Shown piece by piece: positions 6,954 to 14,996 of a stretch of DNA of 28,312 nucleotides. The notes below the pieces were generated by a model. The model had not been told where the DNA came from, did no database searches, and saw only the letters and a program-made list of their open reading frames with translations. This stretch comes from a virus: positions 1 to 28,312 of IMG/VR virus record IMGVR_UViG_3300002460_002708, one strand, 5' to 3'. Every line of letters begins with the position of its first letter. Position 1 is the first letter of the stretch. The translations under genes and the position numbers were made by a program.

Positions 6954-7879
6954 ACGCTCCCCCCAACCAAAACTATTTTATACCCCTCCATCGATTGAAG
7001 TATTTCTTTTTCTAGATATTCTGGAGATGGCCAAAAGGTTGATTCTCCTAAAACTTCTTTAGTGATTGTTTTATCATAGGGATTAAATCCATTTTGCCAT
7101 CTTTTTATAGGCATTAATTCTGGTTCTATTGACCAGTTATTATTAACAAAAAAACCATTATTTTCTAATATTTTACTTAGTCTTGCATAATTAAAATACC
7201 ATAAGTGTTGAGGGCAATAGGTGAAGCTTTCACTCTTTAAATGCTTTACTAACTTTGAATAAACATTAGGGACACAAACAATTATAAAACCATTTTTTTT
7301 AATTAAATCTTTACATTGTTTCAACAACTGATTAGGGTTTGGATGGTGTTCTAAAACCCCCCAAATAGTTACGCAATCCCATTCCTGTTTATTGCTCTTA
7401 ATAAAAGAATCAATATCGCTAGATATTGCGTTTACCGTTCTATTTTTACATGCACTAATGGCCACATGAGATTCATCGATACCTAGCGTTTCCACTTCGT
7501 TGTTAACAAGAGATAAAAAGAGGCCATTCCCACACCCGATATCAAGCGTCGATAACTTGTTCTCTATAATAAAATCTGCTGCTTTTTGAAATTTTTCTTT
7601 CTGCCTTTGTATTTCATGACCAGTTTCTTTTATCTTTGACCATAAAGAGAGAGCGATTGATTTCTCATAGAATTCTGAAAGTCTTTCTGGTTTTGCTTGT
7701 CTTTCATTATAGACCATTCCGCAGGAACAACGCATAACTCTCATGGTCTCTTTTTTGAACATTTCTCTAGAATTTGTGTTATTTTTACAAAAAGGACACT
7801 GAGCAGTAATGAAATCTTCAGGGGGAAGATTATTGAAAAATTTATTTACATATTCGGAAAACTGTTGGTATTTGTCCAA
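6950..7879 (-). CDS. zinc-ribbon class I SAM methyltransferase
   Basis: A 309-residue protein from a TTG at 7879 (AAGGA six bases upstream). A zinc ribbon at the N-terminus (CPFC at 28-31, CSCG at 51-54) is followed by a Rossmann methyltransferase fold with LDIGCGNG at 112-119, an acidic residue in ETLGIDES, and WGVLEHHPNP. After HLWYFN comes a C-terminal tail ending VLVGGSV. Proteins with this ribbon-plus-methyltransferase layout are frequent in LPS, O-antigen and sugar-modification clusters and often act on nucleotide sugars or glycans. As first gene of the leftward cassette, just before neuA, it probably methylates the nonulosonic acid or its precursor. A longer frame upstream exists but would overlap the divergent promoter region, so I reject it. 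Confidence 0.75.
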   Translation of the reverse strand: MDKYQQFSEYVNKFFNNLPPEDFITAQCPFCKNNTNSREMFKKETMRVMRCSCGMVYNERQAKPERLSEFYEKSIALSLWSKIKETGHEIQRQKEKFQKAADFIIENKLSTLDIGCGNGLFLSLVNNEVETLGIDESHVAISACKNRTVNAISSDIDSFIKSNKQEWDCVTIWGVLEHHPNPNQLLKQCKDLIKKNGFIIVCVPNVYSKLVKHLKSESFTYCPQHLWYFNYARLSKILENNGFFVNNNWSIEPELMPIKRWQNGFNPYDKTITKEVLGESTFWPSPEYLEKEILQSMEGYKIVLVGGSV

Positions 7880-7891
7880 ACAAAATCCTTT

Positions 7892-7919
7892 TTGATCGAA
7901 TAATTTAATAATATATAAA
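7892..7919 (+). promoter_or_regulatory. candidate promoter of the 2-hydroxyacid dehydrogenase
   Basis: TTGATC at 7892-7897 and TATAAA at 7914-7919 are separated by 16 bases and point to the plus-strand gene at 7940. A GAGG ribosome site lies at about 7928-7931. The match to sigma-70 consensus is moderate in a very AT-rich stretch, so chance is possible. Confidence 0.35.
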
Positions 7920-7939
7920 AATAAAATGAGGCAAGTCAA
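7910..7939 (-). promoter_or_regulatory. candidate leftward promoter of the nonulosonate cassette
   Basis: On the minus strand TTGACT (7939-7934) and TATATT (7915-7910) are separated by 18 bases, upstream of the methyltransferase TTG at 7879. The same -35 hexamer TTGACT occurs in the candidate late promoter near 27.0 kb. It overlaps the opposite promoter, so the two could compete. This would let the cassette be expressed apart from the late operon. Confidence 0.4.
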
Positions 7940-8776
7940 ATGATATTAAATATAGCGAAAAAAACTCAAGGAGATAACGAATTTTATTCAAGATGGGAGG
8001 TTATTGGTCAAGTATTTAAGCATATCCCCCAGTTATCACAGTTAGCAAAAATCAAAATTCTTGTTGTCGATTTTAGAAGATCCATCACTGATGATTTCCT
8101 AATGCTATTCCCTAATCTTGAAGTAATTGCTTCAGCAACAACAGGACATACTCATCTCAAATTTAATAATGATAAAATAAAATTAATAACACTAAAAGGT
8201 GAACGTGATTTTCTTGATGGCATCACTTCAGCAGCAGAACATACCATCCATTTAATGTTTAAATTATTTAAAGAAGTCTCAAATCCTCCGATCAAATTGT
8301 CAAAAAAATCAATCGGTCTAATTGGCGGTTATGGGAGAGTAGCCACTCAAGTTTCAAGAATCTGCAAGTCACTAGATATGGATGTAAAAATATTTGATGT
8401 CGAACATAACAAATATTTTATGAATAGTATCATTAGGGATGTTGATGTTTTATCAATACACCTAGAAGAAAATAAAGATACAATCGGCCTCATCACTAGA
8501 GAGCATATTTATTCAATGAAAAAAACTGCCTTCATCATCAATACTGCCAGGCCTAGTCTTATTGATGAAAATGCACTTGAGCTAGCATTAGAAAATAATG
8601 TTATTGCTGGTGCAGCCATAGATTCGGATGATTCGATTCTTTATGGACGGAATATTAGAAATTTAATATTAACTAATCATGTTGGGGGACAGTCATTTGA
8701 AGATAGAATATCAACAGATCAATTTATTTGCGATAAAGTTAAGGATTGCTTCCAATCACTTCCCAGAAAACTTTAA
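7940..8776 (+). CDS. D-2-hydroxyacid dehydrogenase-like protein
   Basis: A 278-residue protein of the NAD-dependent D-isomer 2-hydroxyacid dehydrogenase family (3-phosphoglycerate dehydrogenase-like). SAAEHTIHLMF lies at 97-107. The dinucleotide site IGLIGGYGRVA is at 125-135, with an acidic residue in KIFDVE for NAD preference. NTARPSLIDE at 201-210 contains the presumed catalytic Arg204, and LTNHVGG at 244-250 contains His247. The usual TARG is TARP, and the region after AAIDS lacks a clear match to the normal catalytic Glu. It is also short (usual 310-330). It is the only plus-strand gene within the late block and overlaps the next gene tail-to-tail by 38 bases. Homologues occur in some bacterial surface-sugar clusters, so a role in making the sugar is plausible, but the substrate is unknown. 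Confidence 0.75.
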   Translation: MILNIAKKTQGDNEFYSRWEVIGQVFKHIPQLSQLAKIKILVVDFRRSITDDFLMLFPNLEVIASATTGHTHLKFNNDKIKLITLKGERDFLDGITSAAEHTIHLMFKLFKEVSNPPIKLSKKSIGLIGGYGRVATQVSRICKSLDMDVKIFDVEHNKYFMNSIIRDVDVLSIHLEENKDTIGLITREHIYSMKKTAFIINTARPSLIDENALELALENNVIAGAAIDSDDSILYGRNIRNLILTNHVGGQSFEDRISTDQFICDKVKDCFQSLPRKL

Positions 8777-9152
8777 CTGAAGCAGTGGTCACACTACTAA
8801 ATAACGCTGTCCCAGAGATTGTTCTACATTCAATAGTCACTGCTGTTTGGGTAATATCGGTTACATGAGCAGACACTTGCGTTGAAAGTGCATGAGCTTT
8901 TACAAAAATAATTTTATTTTGTTTCTCTTTTAATGAAAATGTTTTGGTAATAGTAGCACTACCAGTAGCAGAATAAGTGTTTTCTCCATGTTCCATTGAT
9001 TGATAAAGGAATGGGACATGCGCAGTGCTAGATTGTTGGTAAGAATGGATACTCTCTACTTTTACCTGGAATGATCTTTCAAAATTTTTATTAACAGAAG
9101 GGACTGTGCTTGCGTCTAAGGACTTTAGTTGGGATGGGACTTTAAGTGTCAC
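8739..9152 (-). CDS. hypothetical beta-rich virion protein, 137 aa
   Basis: A 137-residue protein starting at a GTG that overlaps the stop of the upstream ejection-type protein as GTGA. It has no recognised domain. The sequence is rich in Ser, Thr and Val with alternating polar and hydrophobic residues (TYSATGSATITKTFSL, VTIECRTISGTALF), suggesting a beta-sandwich. It is the last gene of the main virion block before the sugar cassette. Its final 38 bases are also the antisense 3' end of the dehydrogenase gene. A structural or tail-accessory role is inferred from position. Confidence 0.6.
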   Translation of the reverse strand: MTLKVPSQLKSLDASTVPSVNKNFERSFQVKVESIHSYQQSSTAHVPFLYQSMEHGENTYSATGSATITKTFSLKEKQNKIIFVKAHALSTQVSAHVTDITQTAVTIECRTISGTALFSSVTTASVKVFWEVIGSNP

Positions 9153-10867
9153 TTTATTTTCTTTTTAAATTCTGGATCATTTAGAAATTGCTCAACTATA
9201 ATAGTGAAATCTCTTGGCGATTTTGAAGCCGCTTCAAAAAGTGGCTGTGAATATTTACCCAATGATTCAGGCGTTCTCGCTAACAGCCCTGCTGCTTTGT
9301 TCGCAGCGACCGCAGTTACTGGCCCTGCATACTTGGAAAGTTTATTCACGGCATAGGCGGTTGCAATTCCAGCGAATGGGTCTTTTGAAGAAGCCCCAAC
9401 CGCAGCACCAACAATAGTTTCTTTTAAACCAAACCCTTTGGAGGCATTTTCTCTCGCAACCCCATTAATCGCAAGTTTATTGACAATAGAAAGGTTACTA
9501 AACGATCTATTGAGGGATATTAACTCTTTGGCATTGCTAGTTTTAGAAATATTATCTACCACTGATATTCTTTTTAATGCAGCCTCTTGAACTTTAAACA
9601 TTGATTTAGTGAGTATTTTTTCAACCCCAGGCATTTCAGCTATTGTCTTATCAAAATTAATAATGTCACCAAGACTTTTTCTATAATCATTAATATCAAT
9701 AAGCCTTGCATCATCCCCAAGGGAGGCCAGGGGTTTCAACGCATCCTCAAGTCTTTTTTGAACAGAGGCACCATTGGCCATAGTCCTTATGCTCCCAATC
9801 GATTCTTCAAAGATATCATTAGCAAGTTTTCTGGCATTTATTTTAGTAGAAGAAAGTAGGGCCTTTTCTTTCGGGAGTAAATTTTCTTCATTTAAATTAA
9901 GTAAAAAATCATTAGTGTCTTCATATATTTTACCAATTTTACTACCCATGGCATTTTTGGCCAAAGCTGTTTTTCTGGCAATATCATCAATGTTATCTCC
10001 AGCAGATACAATCCCATGATCTAATAACGTTTTCCCAATATCATTAACCTTCCCCTTAGCAAATTGCTTTTTTAAATCACCAACAATGGCCCCAGATGAT
10101 TTTAATGCCTCAACCTGTGCCAAATTCTTCAATCTTTTAGGAATATTAGTAAACCCCCTAAATGTTGCCCCAACAACTTCTCCTGCCCCCTGGAGAGGGA
10201 CTGAAAGTAAAGCTCCTTTGGCCCCACCTTCTAATCTTTCCCTTATCTGAACTGGGTCTACAATCCCCTCAGTATCCCCTGGATTTTGCAGAAAACTAAT
10301 AACCCCACCAGTTTTTAGTGCAGTCCCAAGCCTTTGTGATAATGTCGTGGCTTTTTGTGCTATCCCTGCGGCCCCAACTGCTTTACTAACAAGAGGAGCA
10401 CTGGCCACTGCTCCAGCTATAGATCCCTGTAAAAATCCTTTCGGTTCTTTACTTTCTAATTCTTGAATTCTTCTGATATTTTCATCTCTAATTTGGACAT
10501 AAGTCTGCTCTTCTGGGATATTAAAACCCATTGCCCTTAATTTTTGATCGACAGTATCAGTGGGGCTAAACCCAAGTTTAGATGCTATTTTTTCAGCACC
10601 TGCTTGCAATTGTGGGAGATAACCTCCAGTTGCTATCTGACCAAACCCTGCAAGCCTCGCTTCTCCTGCTCTACTAGGGGCAGCTCCCTGGACGTTTGTT
10701 TGAGCTTGGGCTGGTGGTGCCGAACCCTTCATTTTTTGCTCTACCATTCTATCAAGTTCTTCATCTGGCAATGATTCAAGGCTGACTTCCGTTTGAGATT
10801 GCTTCATTTTATTTTCAACCATTCGATCAAGCTCAGCGTCTGATAATTTATCAAAATTAATGGCCAT
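9149..10867 (-). CDS. internal virion / DNA-ejection protein
   Basis: A 572-residue protein, Ala- and Lys-rich and largely helical. The N-terminus holds two copies of one motif: LSDAELDRMVENKMKQ at about 8-23 and LPDEELDRMVEQKMKG at about 33-48. Short acidic 'LSDxELDxM' repeats of this kind are frequent at the start of podovirus ejection proteins. A hydrophobic, glycine-rich middle (FLQGSIAGAVASAPLVSKAVGAAG) and a second one near the C-terminus (VGAAVGASSKDPFAG) could insert into membranes during DNA delivery. It follows the 288-aa coiled-coil gene at a TAATG junction. The role as an internal virion protein is inferred from composition, repeats and gene order. Confidence 0.65.
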   Translation of the reverse strand: MAINFDKLSDAELDRMVENKMKQSQTEVSLESLPDEELDRMVEQKMKGSAPPAQAQTNVQGAAPSRAGEARLAGFGQIATGGYLPQLQAGAEKIASKLGFSPTDTVDQKLRAMGFNIPEEQTYVQIRDENIRRIQELESKEPKGFLQGSIAGAVASAPLVSKAVGAAGIAQKATTLSQRLGTALKTGGVISFLQNPGDTEGIVDPVQIRERLEGGAKGALLSVPLQGAGEVVGATFRGFTNIPKRLKNLAQVEALKSSGAIVGDLKKQFAKGKVNDIGKTLLDHGIVSAGDNIDDIARKTALAKNAMGSKIGKIYEDTNDFLLNLNEENLLPKEKALLSSTKINARKLANDIFEESIGSIRTMANGASVQKRLEDALKPLASLGDDARLIDINDYRKSLGDIINFDKTIAEMPGVEKILTKSMFKVQEAALKRISVVDNISKTSNAKELISLNRSFSNLSIVNKLAINGVARENASKGFGLKETIVGAAVGASSKDPFAGIATAYAVNKLSKYAGPVTAVAANKAAGLLARTPESLGKYSQPLFEAASKSPRDFTIIVEQFLNDPEFKKKIK

Positions 10868-11733
10868 TATTTACCTTCTAGAAATTTAATTTTTTCTTCT
10901 CTGCTCATAGATTTGGCCCTACCTTTACCAGTCGAGGGAGTTTCTGGGAATATTTGCTTTTCTGGTAGCCCTCTTTCTTTTGTTGCCTCTCTGTGTGCTC
11001 TTGTTGCCTCTCTAAAACCCATAATTTGTGATTCAACTAATTTATTTGCATTATCAACAAAATCCTTCCTCTGTTCAGGCAATAATGACTCCCCTGTATT
11101 TAATTTTTGAATGGCCTGTTTAACAAAAGATGGGACGGGTACCCCTTTGTCCTCTGTTTCACTCAGCCATGATCTCGCCTTGGCGGCAGTCGCAAATTCA
11201 CTCTCCCTTACCACTGATCCTGGATCTAACATTTTCATATAAGAAAAAATAACTGAAAGATCCCCTGCTGGGGATTTAGATGCTGCTGATTGAACTAATT
11301 TTTTATAGGATGTACTAACTTCATTTAAATCTTTTGTGACTTTCAAGCTAGAAACTTCTTTCCTTAATTCGTTAATCTCTTTAACATTTTCTTTTGTTTT
11401 ATCAAGAATATCTTTTTGTTTTTTTAATTCTAATTCTTCTTTTTTTAATCCAAGTTCAGCTTCTTTAATGCCAAATTCTTTTTCTTTTCTTTTTGATTCT
11501 TCTCCTGATTGTTTTACAAATCTTGCTTCTCTTTCTTTTTCAAATCCTAAGCGTTGTTCTGCCAAAGCAGTCCGAGCAGCTTCCCCTTTTGCCCTTCTTT
11601 CTTCTGCGGCCAAAGAAAGCCCTAATTTCTCCTCTTCAAAATCTTTATCTTTCCTATCTTTAATTCCTTGCTGCATTCCTCTGGCAAAACCACCAAGGAT
11701 TGCTGCTATCGCTGTTTCACTACCTTTTGCCAT
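10867..11733 (-). CDS. coiled-coil internal virion protein
   Basis: A 288-residue protein with an N-terminal glycine/alanine segment (AIAAILGGFARGMQQG). Then comes a long charged coiled coil at about residues 30-130, rich in Lys and Glu. A conserved-looking globular part follows around GDLSVIFSYMKMLDPGSVVRESEFATAAKA. That last motif is one I associate with internal or tail proteins of many podoviruses and marine phages. The C-terminus is basic. It sits between other ejection-type genes and is coupled downstream through TAATG. A part in the ejection complex or inner core is likely; enzymatic activity is not suggested. Confidence 0.65.
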   Translation of the reverse strand: MAKGSETAIAAILGGFARGMQQGIKDRKDKDFEEEKLGLSLAAEERRAKGEAARTALAEQRLGFEKEREARFVKQSGEESKRKEKEFGIKEAELGLKKEELELKKQKDILDKTKENVKEINELRKEVSSLKVTKDLNEVSTSYKKLVQSAASKSPAGDLSVIFSYMKMLDPGSVVRESEFATAAKARSWLSETEDKGVPVPSFVKQAIQKLNTGESLLPEQRKDFVDNANKLVESQIMGFREATRAHREATKERGLPEKQIFPETPSTGKGRAKSMSREEKIKFLEGK

Positions 11734-11744
11734 ATAAAACTCCG

Positions 11745-12374
11745 TTAAGACTGTCTCTCATCAAATGAATATTGTGGAGACACTGAAGTCTCAACTTTTT
11801 TAGCATTAATACCTTTTGATCTACCACTGCCAACCGCATAACCAACACCTTGTGCTACTCCAGCAAGCGCAGAGAATAATTGTAACTTTCTTTCTTGATC
11901 TACTTTTGCTTGAGATATTTGTCTATCAAACTCAATCCCTTGTTTTAATAATGCTATTTGAAAATTTCTATTCTTTTGTAATTGTTTTGCTCTTTCTTTT
12001 TGAGATTCTCCCTCATTGACAAATTCTGATCTTTCCATCAAATCTTCTAGATACATATTCAAAGCTTTAGAAGTATCTTGCAATTCTTTTTGCCCTATTA
12101 ATTGCCCCCTAACTCTCACAGCTTTAGGTTCTATCCCGTCTTTTAATGGAACAATCCCAAGATTTTTAGCAGTGTCTTGTGATTCTTGAACGATTCTTTG
12201 ATAATCAGATTCCAATCCTTGTTTATATTTTAAATTTTCACTCCCAACAACCTCTCTTGCTGGAGGAGCCCCAATCTGCTCAGGCAATGGAGCTTTTTCA
12301 TTTTTCCTTATTGCAATAACATCATCTGCAGAAATCCCTTCTGGGTTATCTAAATTAAAATCAGTTATGGCCAT
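11745..12374 (-). CDS. hypothetical internal virion protein, 209 aa
   Basis: A 209-residue helical, Gln/Lys/Glu-rich protein. Its N-terminal part is probably disordered (MAITDFNLDNPEGISADDVIA, then a Pro-rich stretch). It continues with helices likely to form coiled coils (ESDYQRIVQESQDTAKNLG; ERAKQLQKNRNFQIALLKQG) and a small hydrophobic segment LFSALAGVAQGVGYAVGSG near 166-184. The last element is also seen in the next gene upstream (ILQGVGGIAQLGAYLAFA), so the two may be related. It starts 9 bases after that gene. Position and composition suggest an internal virion or ejection component. Confidence 0.6.
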   Translation of the reverse strand: MAITDFNLDNPEGISADDVIAIRKNEKAPLPEQIGAPPAREVVGSENLKYKQGLESDYQRIVQESQDTAKNLGIVPLKDGIEPKAVRVRGQLIGQKELQDTSKALNMYLEDLMERSEFVNEGESQKERAKQLQKNRNFQIALLKQGIEFDRQISQAKVDQERKLQLFSALAGVAQGVGYAVGSGRSKGINAKKVETSVSPQYSFDERQS

Positions 12375-12383
12375 AATAAACTC

Positions 12384-13178
12384 CTATGCAAATGCTAAAT
12401 AAGCACCAAGTTGAGCGATTCCCCCAACTCCCTGAAGAATTGCCCCTCTTCTTTGTGTATCTAATTCTAATTGTGCTAATTCAGATTCAAAACTTTGGCG
12501 AATTCTTGTTGAGTCAAGTGCTAATAATTCATTCTCTATATCTTGTAACCTTCCAAATTCTATCTGTGCTTGAAGTCTTTCTCTTCTTTCTCCAATTTGT
12601 TGTTCAACTCTTCTTTGGGCCTCTCTTGCTTGTTCTGTCCCTGTAGCAGCTTGCGCTCGTGCAATCCCTGTTTGTTGTTGCTCTCCTAGCCTTTGTTTTT
12701 CAAATTGGCTTTGAGCAAAACTAGATCTTAATATCCCTCTCTGCGAGGCCGCTTCTCCAACATCTTGTCTCTGTTCTTGCCCAGCAATCCCAATCTCTTG
12801 CATTCTTCTTTGTAATTCATTTTCTAATGCTTGTTCCCTGGCCATGCGTTGAGTTTCAACTTGCCTTCTTAAATCTTCTTCTTTACCAATATTCCCTTCC
12901 AATCTTTTTTGAATGGCCTCTACTCTTCTCTTTTCATCTTCTTGTAACCCAGACAAATCAACTGGGGGTGCTCCAGGTGCTTCAGTTTTCCCACCTAATG
13001 CCATGCCTAAAGCTTGTTCAACTTGTGGTTTAATCCCAAAAGTAAGAGCGGCACCAAAAGGATCATCTTTTGCTCTTTTCAGCGTCCCACCAACAAATTC
13101 TTGACCAGTCTCTAAAACATCCCCAACTGATTTTACTGCCCCTTCAAAAACATTCCCAATATCATCAAATAATCCCAT
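12384..13178 (-). CDS. Gln-rich coiled-coil internal virion protein
   Basis: A 264-residue protein starting MGLFDDIGNVFEGAVKSVGDVL, a short amphipathic opening common in podovirus internal or DNA-transfer proteins. A long Gln/Arg/Glu-rich coiled coil (about 85-240) follows, and it ends in a hydrophobic glycine-rich segment (GAILQGVGGIAQLGAYLAFA). The motif SQRGILRSSFAQSQFEKQ lies in the middle of the coil. The gene shares a TAATG junction with the nozzle gene upstream. Such proteins are packed in the head and leave with DNA; this is inferred from composition and position. Confidence 0.65.
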   Translation of the reverse strand: MGLFDDIGNVFEGAVKSVGDVLETGQEFVGGTLKRAKDDPFGAALTFGIKPQVEQALGMALGGKTEAPGAPPVDLSGLQEDEKRRVEAIQKRLEGNIGKEEDLRRQVETQRMAREQALENELQRRMQEIGIAGQEQRQDVGEAASQRGILRSSFAQSQFEKQRLGEQQQTGIARAQAATGTEQAREAQRRVEQQIGERRERLQAQIEFGRLQDIENELLALDSTRIRQSFESELAQLELDTQRRGAILQGVGGIAQLGAYLAFA

Positions 13179-14986
13179 TATCTTTTTCCTATTGCTTTGA
13201 ATTCAACATCAAAGCCATTAATTCTCCAAGGTTGATCAGCATATTGATTTGAAAATCTAAATGCTATATGTCTCCCTATTATACTTTGGTTATTGATAGA
13301 TGTTAATTTGGTTTTTGGGGAGATAACATCTTCTCTTCCCCAAGAGGCCTCCCCCCATTTTGATAAACCCCAAATCATGGCACTTTCAAGTAGGGAAATA
13401 TTTTTAAGCCCTGCTCTACCTATTTTATGGAAATCAATAAAATAATGGAGTTTTAAGTTAAAGTTTCCTTCTTCTCTTAGTCTTGTATTTATGCTTTTAA
13501 ATAATTTAGAAATATCTGCACCCCCAAAATCATAATCCTTCGATCTCCAATAAGAATTAATACCGCCAACAGTATATTTTGAAGCAGAGTTGGGAATAAT
13601 AGAAAAATCAGATTCTAAGGTTAAAACAGAAGATGTATTTGTCGTTATATATCTTTCTTGTCCTTCCCCTGCCCCTGATACAATTTTTAACAAAAACCCA
13701 GATAATCCGTTATTGGCAGTTGAAAAAGTAGCTGAGCTTGCAGTTAAAGTATTTGCTGTGGCCGCTGCTGCGGTGTCATTGTAACCACTGGCGAGGCCTT
13801 CAGAATTTCCTCTATCGTCTTCATAAAGATACCCTCTGTAATCTCCAAATATTATTTTCGTTTTATCATTTGAATCGAAAAAACTAGATAAAAAACTTAC
13901 CTCTCTCCCTTCTATGGGTGGTTGCCAAATAAGTGTTCTGAAATCATAGATAAGACCAATATTATTTCTATTTGATCCAGACTTAGGTATATAAAGTTTA
14001 TATTGATTTAGTTCAACATCATAAATTGCCTTAGAAAATTTTAGAACAGATAAATTAGTATCGTCCAATAAGAAATCATCAACAACCTTAGATGAAAGAG
14101 AAGTTATATTGTTACCATCAAAGGTCATCACCCCTCTTTCACTTAAAAAGATATGGATACCCCCGACATCTGCTAAACTAAACGGTGCCAATAATCCTGT
14201 GTTCTCAACTATTCTTTGTAGATCATTGACGTCTCCAAGACCTGGAGTAAATTTCCATATTGATTTTTCAGTATAATAAATAATGTCATCATTCAAAGTC
14301 TTTTGACCTTGAATAGCACCATCTTTTGAAGAACCACCGATATAAAAAAATTGTGTGAATCTATGAGGATTTGGGACACCATCAGTACCAAATTCACTTC
14401 TAAAAACTTTTACAGCAGCATCCACTTCCGCTGTGTCAGTAATATTAGCAGCATAAATTCTATTCCTGTGCTGTAATAAATATTTTGCGATTGGAACAGA
14501 TGTCGCAGAAGTAAAAGAAGATAGATTTATTGTTGTTGCACTACCATTCCATACCTGAATGGGATCTACCCCATTAGACATTACAACAATGTCATCTGAA
14601 GCTGACCTTGGGTCTTGAATTTGAACGTAATTCCAAAAAGAATTAGAGGCACCAGATAAACCTGTTCTTATGGCCGAAGCAGTAGCAGAAGAATAATTAA
14701 ACAGAGAATCACCAGCAGCGACGACGTGAAAAGTTTGAGAAGACCCTAGTTTTGCAAAATGATAATGGCCTGTGACTACAGCACCAGCTGTAACTCCAGT
14801 GCTTGCCAGTCTTGTGTTAAGAAGTCTTAATGAACCTTTTCTTTTTTCTATATCAGAATTTGGATTATAAACAACATTTCTAGAATTGTTGGTTTCGGTA
14901 TCGTTTAAGTCAGAGAAGTCAGGAGTGCTTTTAAACCCACCTTTGAATTTATTAATTGTAACTGCTGGAGGTAAAAAAAGTGCCAT
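13178..14986 (-). CDS. tail nozzle / stabilisation protein
   Basis: A 602-residue beta-rich protein. The N-terminus (INKFKGGFKSTPDFSDLND, then NNSRNVVYNPNSDIEKRKG) matches the opening of podovirus tail nozzle or stabilisation proteins, in which a 'FxGGxxT...D...xNxxxxxxGxxxKRxG' pattern begins a beta-propeller-like body. Propeller-like segments follow (HRNRIYAANI; IIYYTEKSIWKFTPG; IHIFLSERGVMTFDG; IGLIYDFRTLIWQPP; IIFGDYRGYLYEDD). It follows the three adhesin-like genes and precedes the ejection proteins, as in podovirus gene order. The call rests on pattern and order; I cannot verify the exact family. Confidence 0.7.
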   Translation of the reverse strand: MALFLPPAVTINKFKGGFKSTPDFSDLNDTETNNSRNVVYNPNSDIEKRKGSLRLLNTRLASTGVTAGAVVTGHYHFAKLGSSQTFHVVAAGDSLFNYSSATASAIRTGLSGASNSFWNYVQIQDPRSASDDIVVMSNGVDPIQVWNGSATTINLSSFTSATSVPIAKYLLQHRNRIYAANITDTAEVDAAVKVFRSEFGTDGVPNPHRFTQFFYIGGSSKDGAIQGQKTLNDDIIYYTEKSIWKFTPGLGDVNDLQRIVENTGLLAPFSLADVGGIHIFLSERGVMTFDGNNITSLSSKVVDDFLLDDTNLSVLKFSKAIYDVELNQYKLYIPKSGSNRNNIGLIYDFRTLIWQPPIEGREVSFLSSFFDSNDKTKIIFGDYRGYLYEDDRGNSEGLASGYNDTAAAATANTLTASSATFSTANNGLSGFLLKIVSGAGEGQERYITTNTSSVLTLESDFSIIPNSASKYTVGGINSYWRSKDYDFGGADISKLFKSINTRLREEGNFNLKLHYFIDFHKIGRAGLKNISLLESAMIWGLSKWGEASWGREDVISPKTKLTSINNQSIIGRHIAFRFSNQYADQPWRINGFDVEFKAIGKR

Positions 14987-14996
14987 CGATTAAACC

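Noticed and set aside
7880-7939. N-terminal extension of the methyltransferase (20 more codons)
   Set aside because: It would begin with a TTG without a ribosome site, overlap the divergent promoters and abut the opposite gene. The TTG at 7879 has AAGGA at ideal distance.
11336-11737. Long plus-strand open frame opposite the 288-aa coiled-coil gene
   Set aside because: It is Ser/Phe-rich, as expected from the antisense of Lys/Glu-rich coding DNA. It has no ribosome site and lies wholly within a well-supported minus-strand gene.
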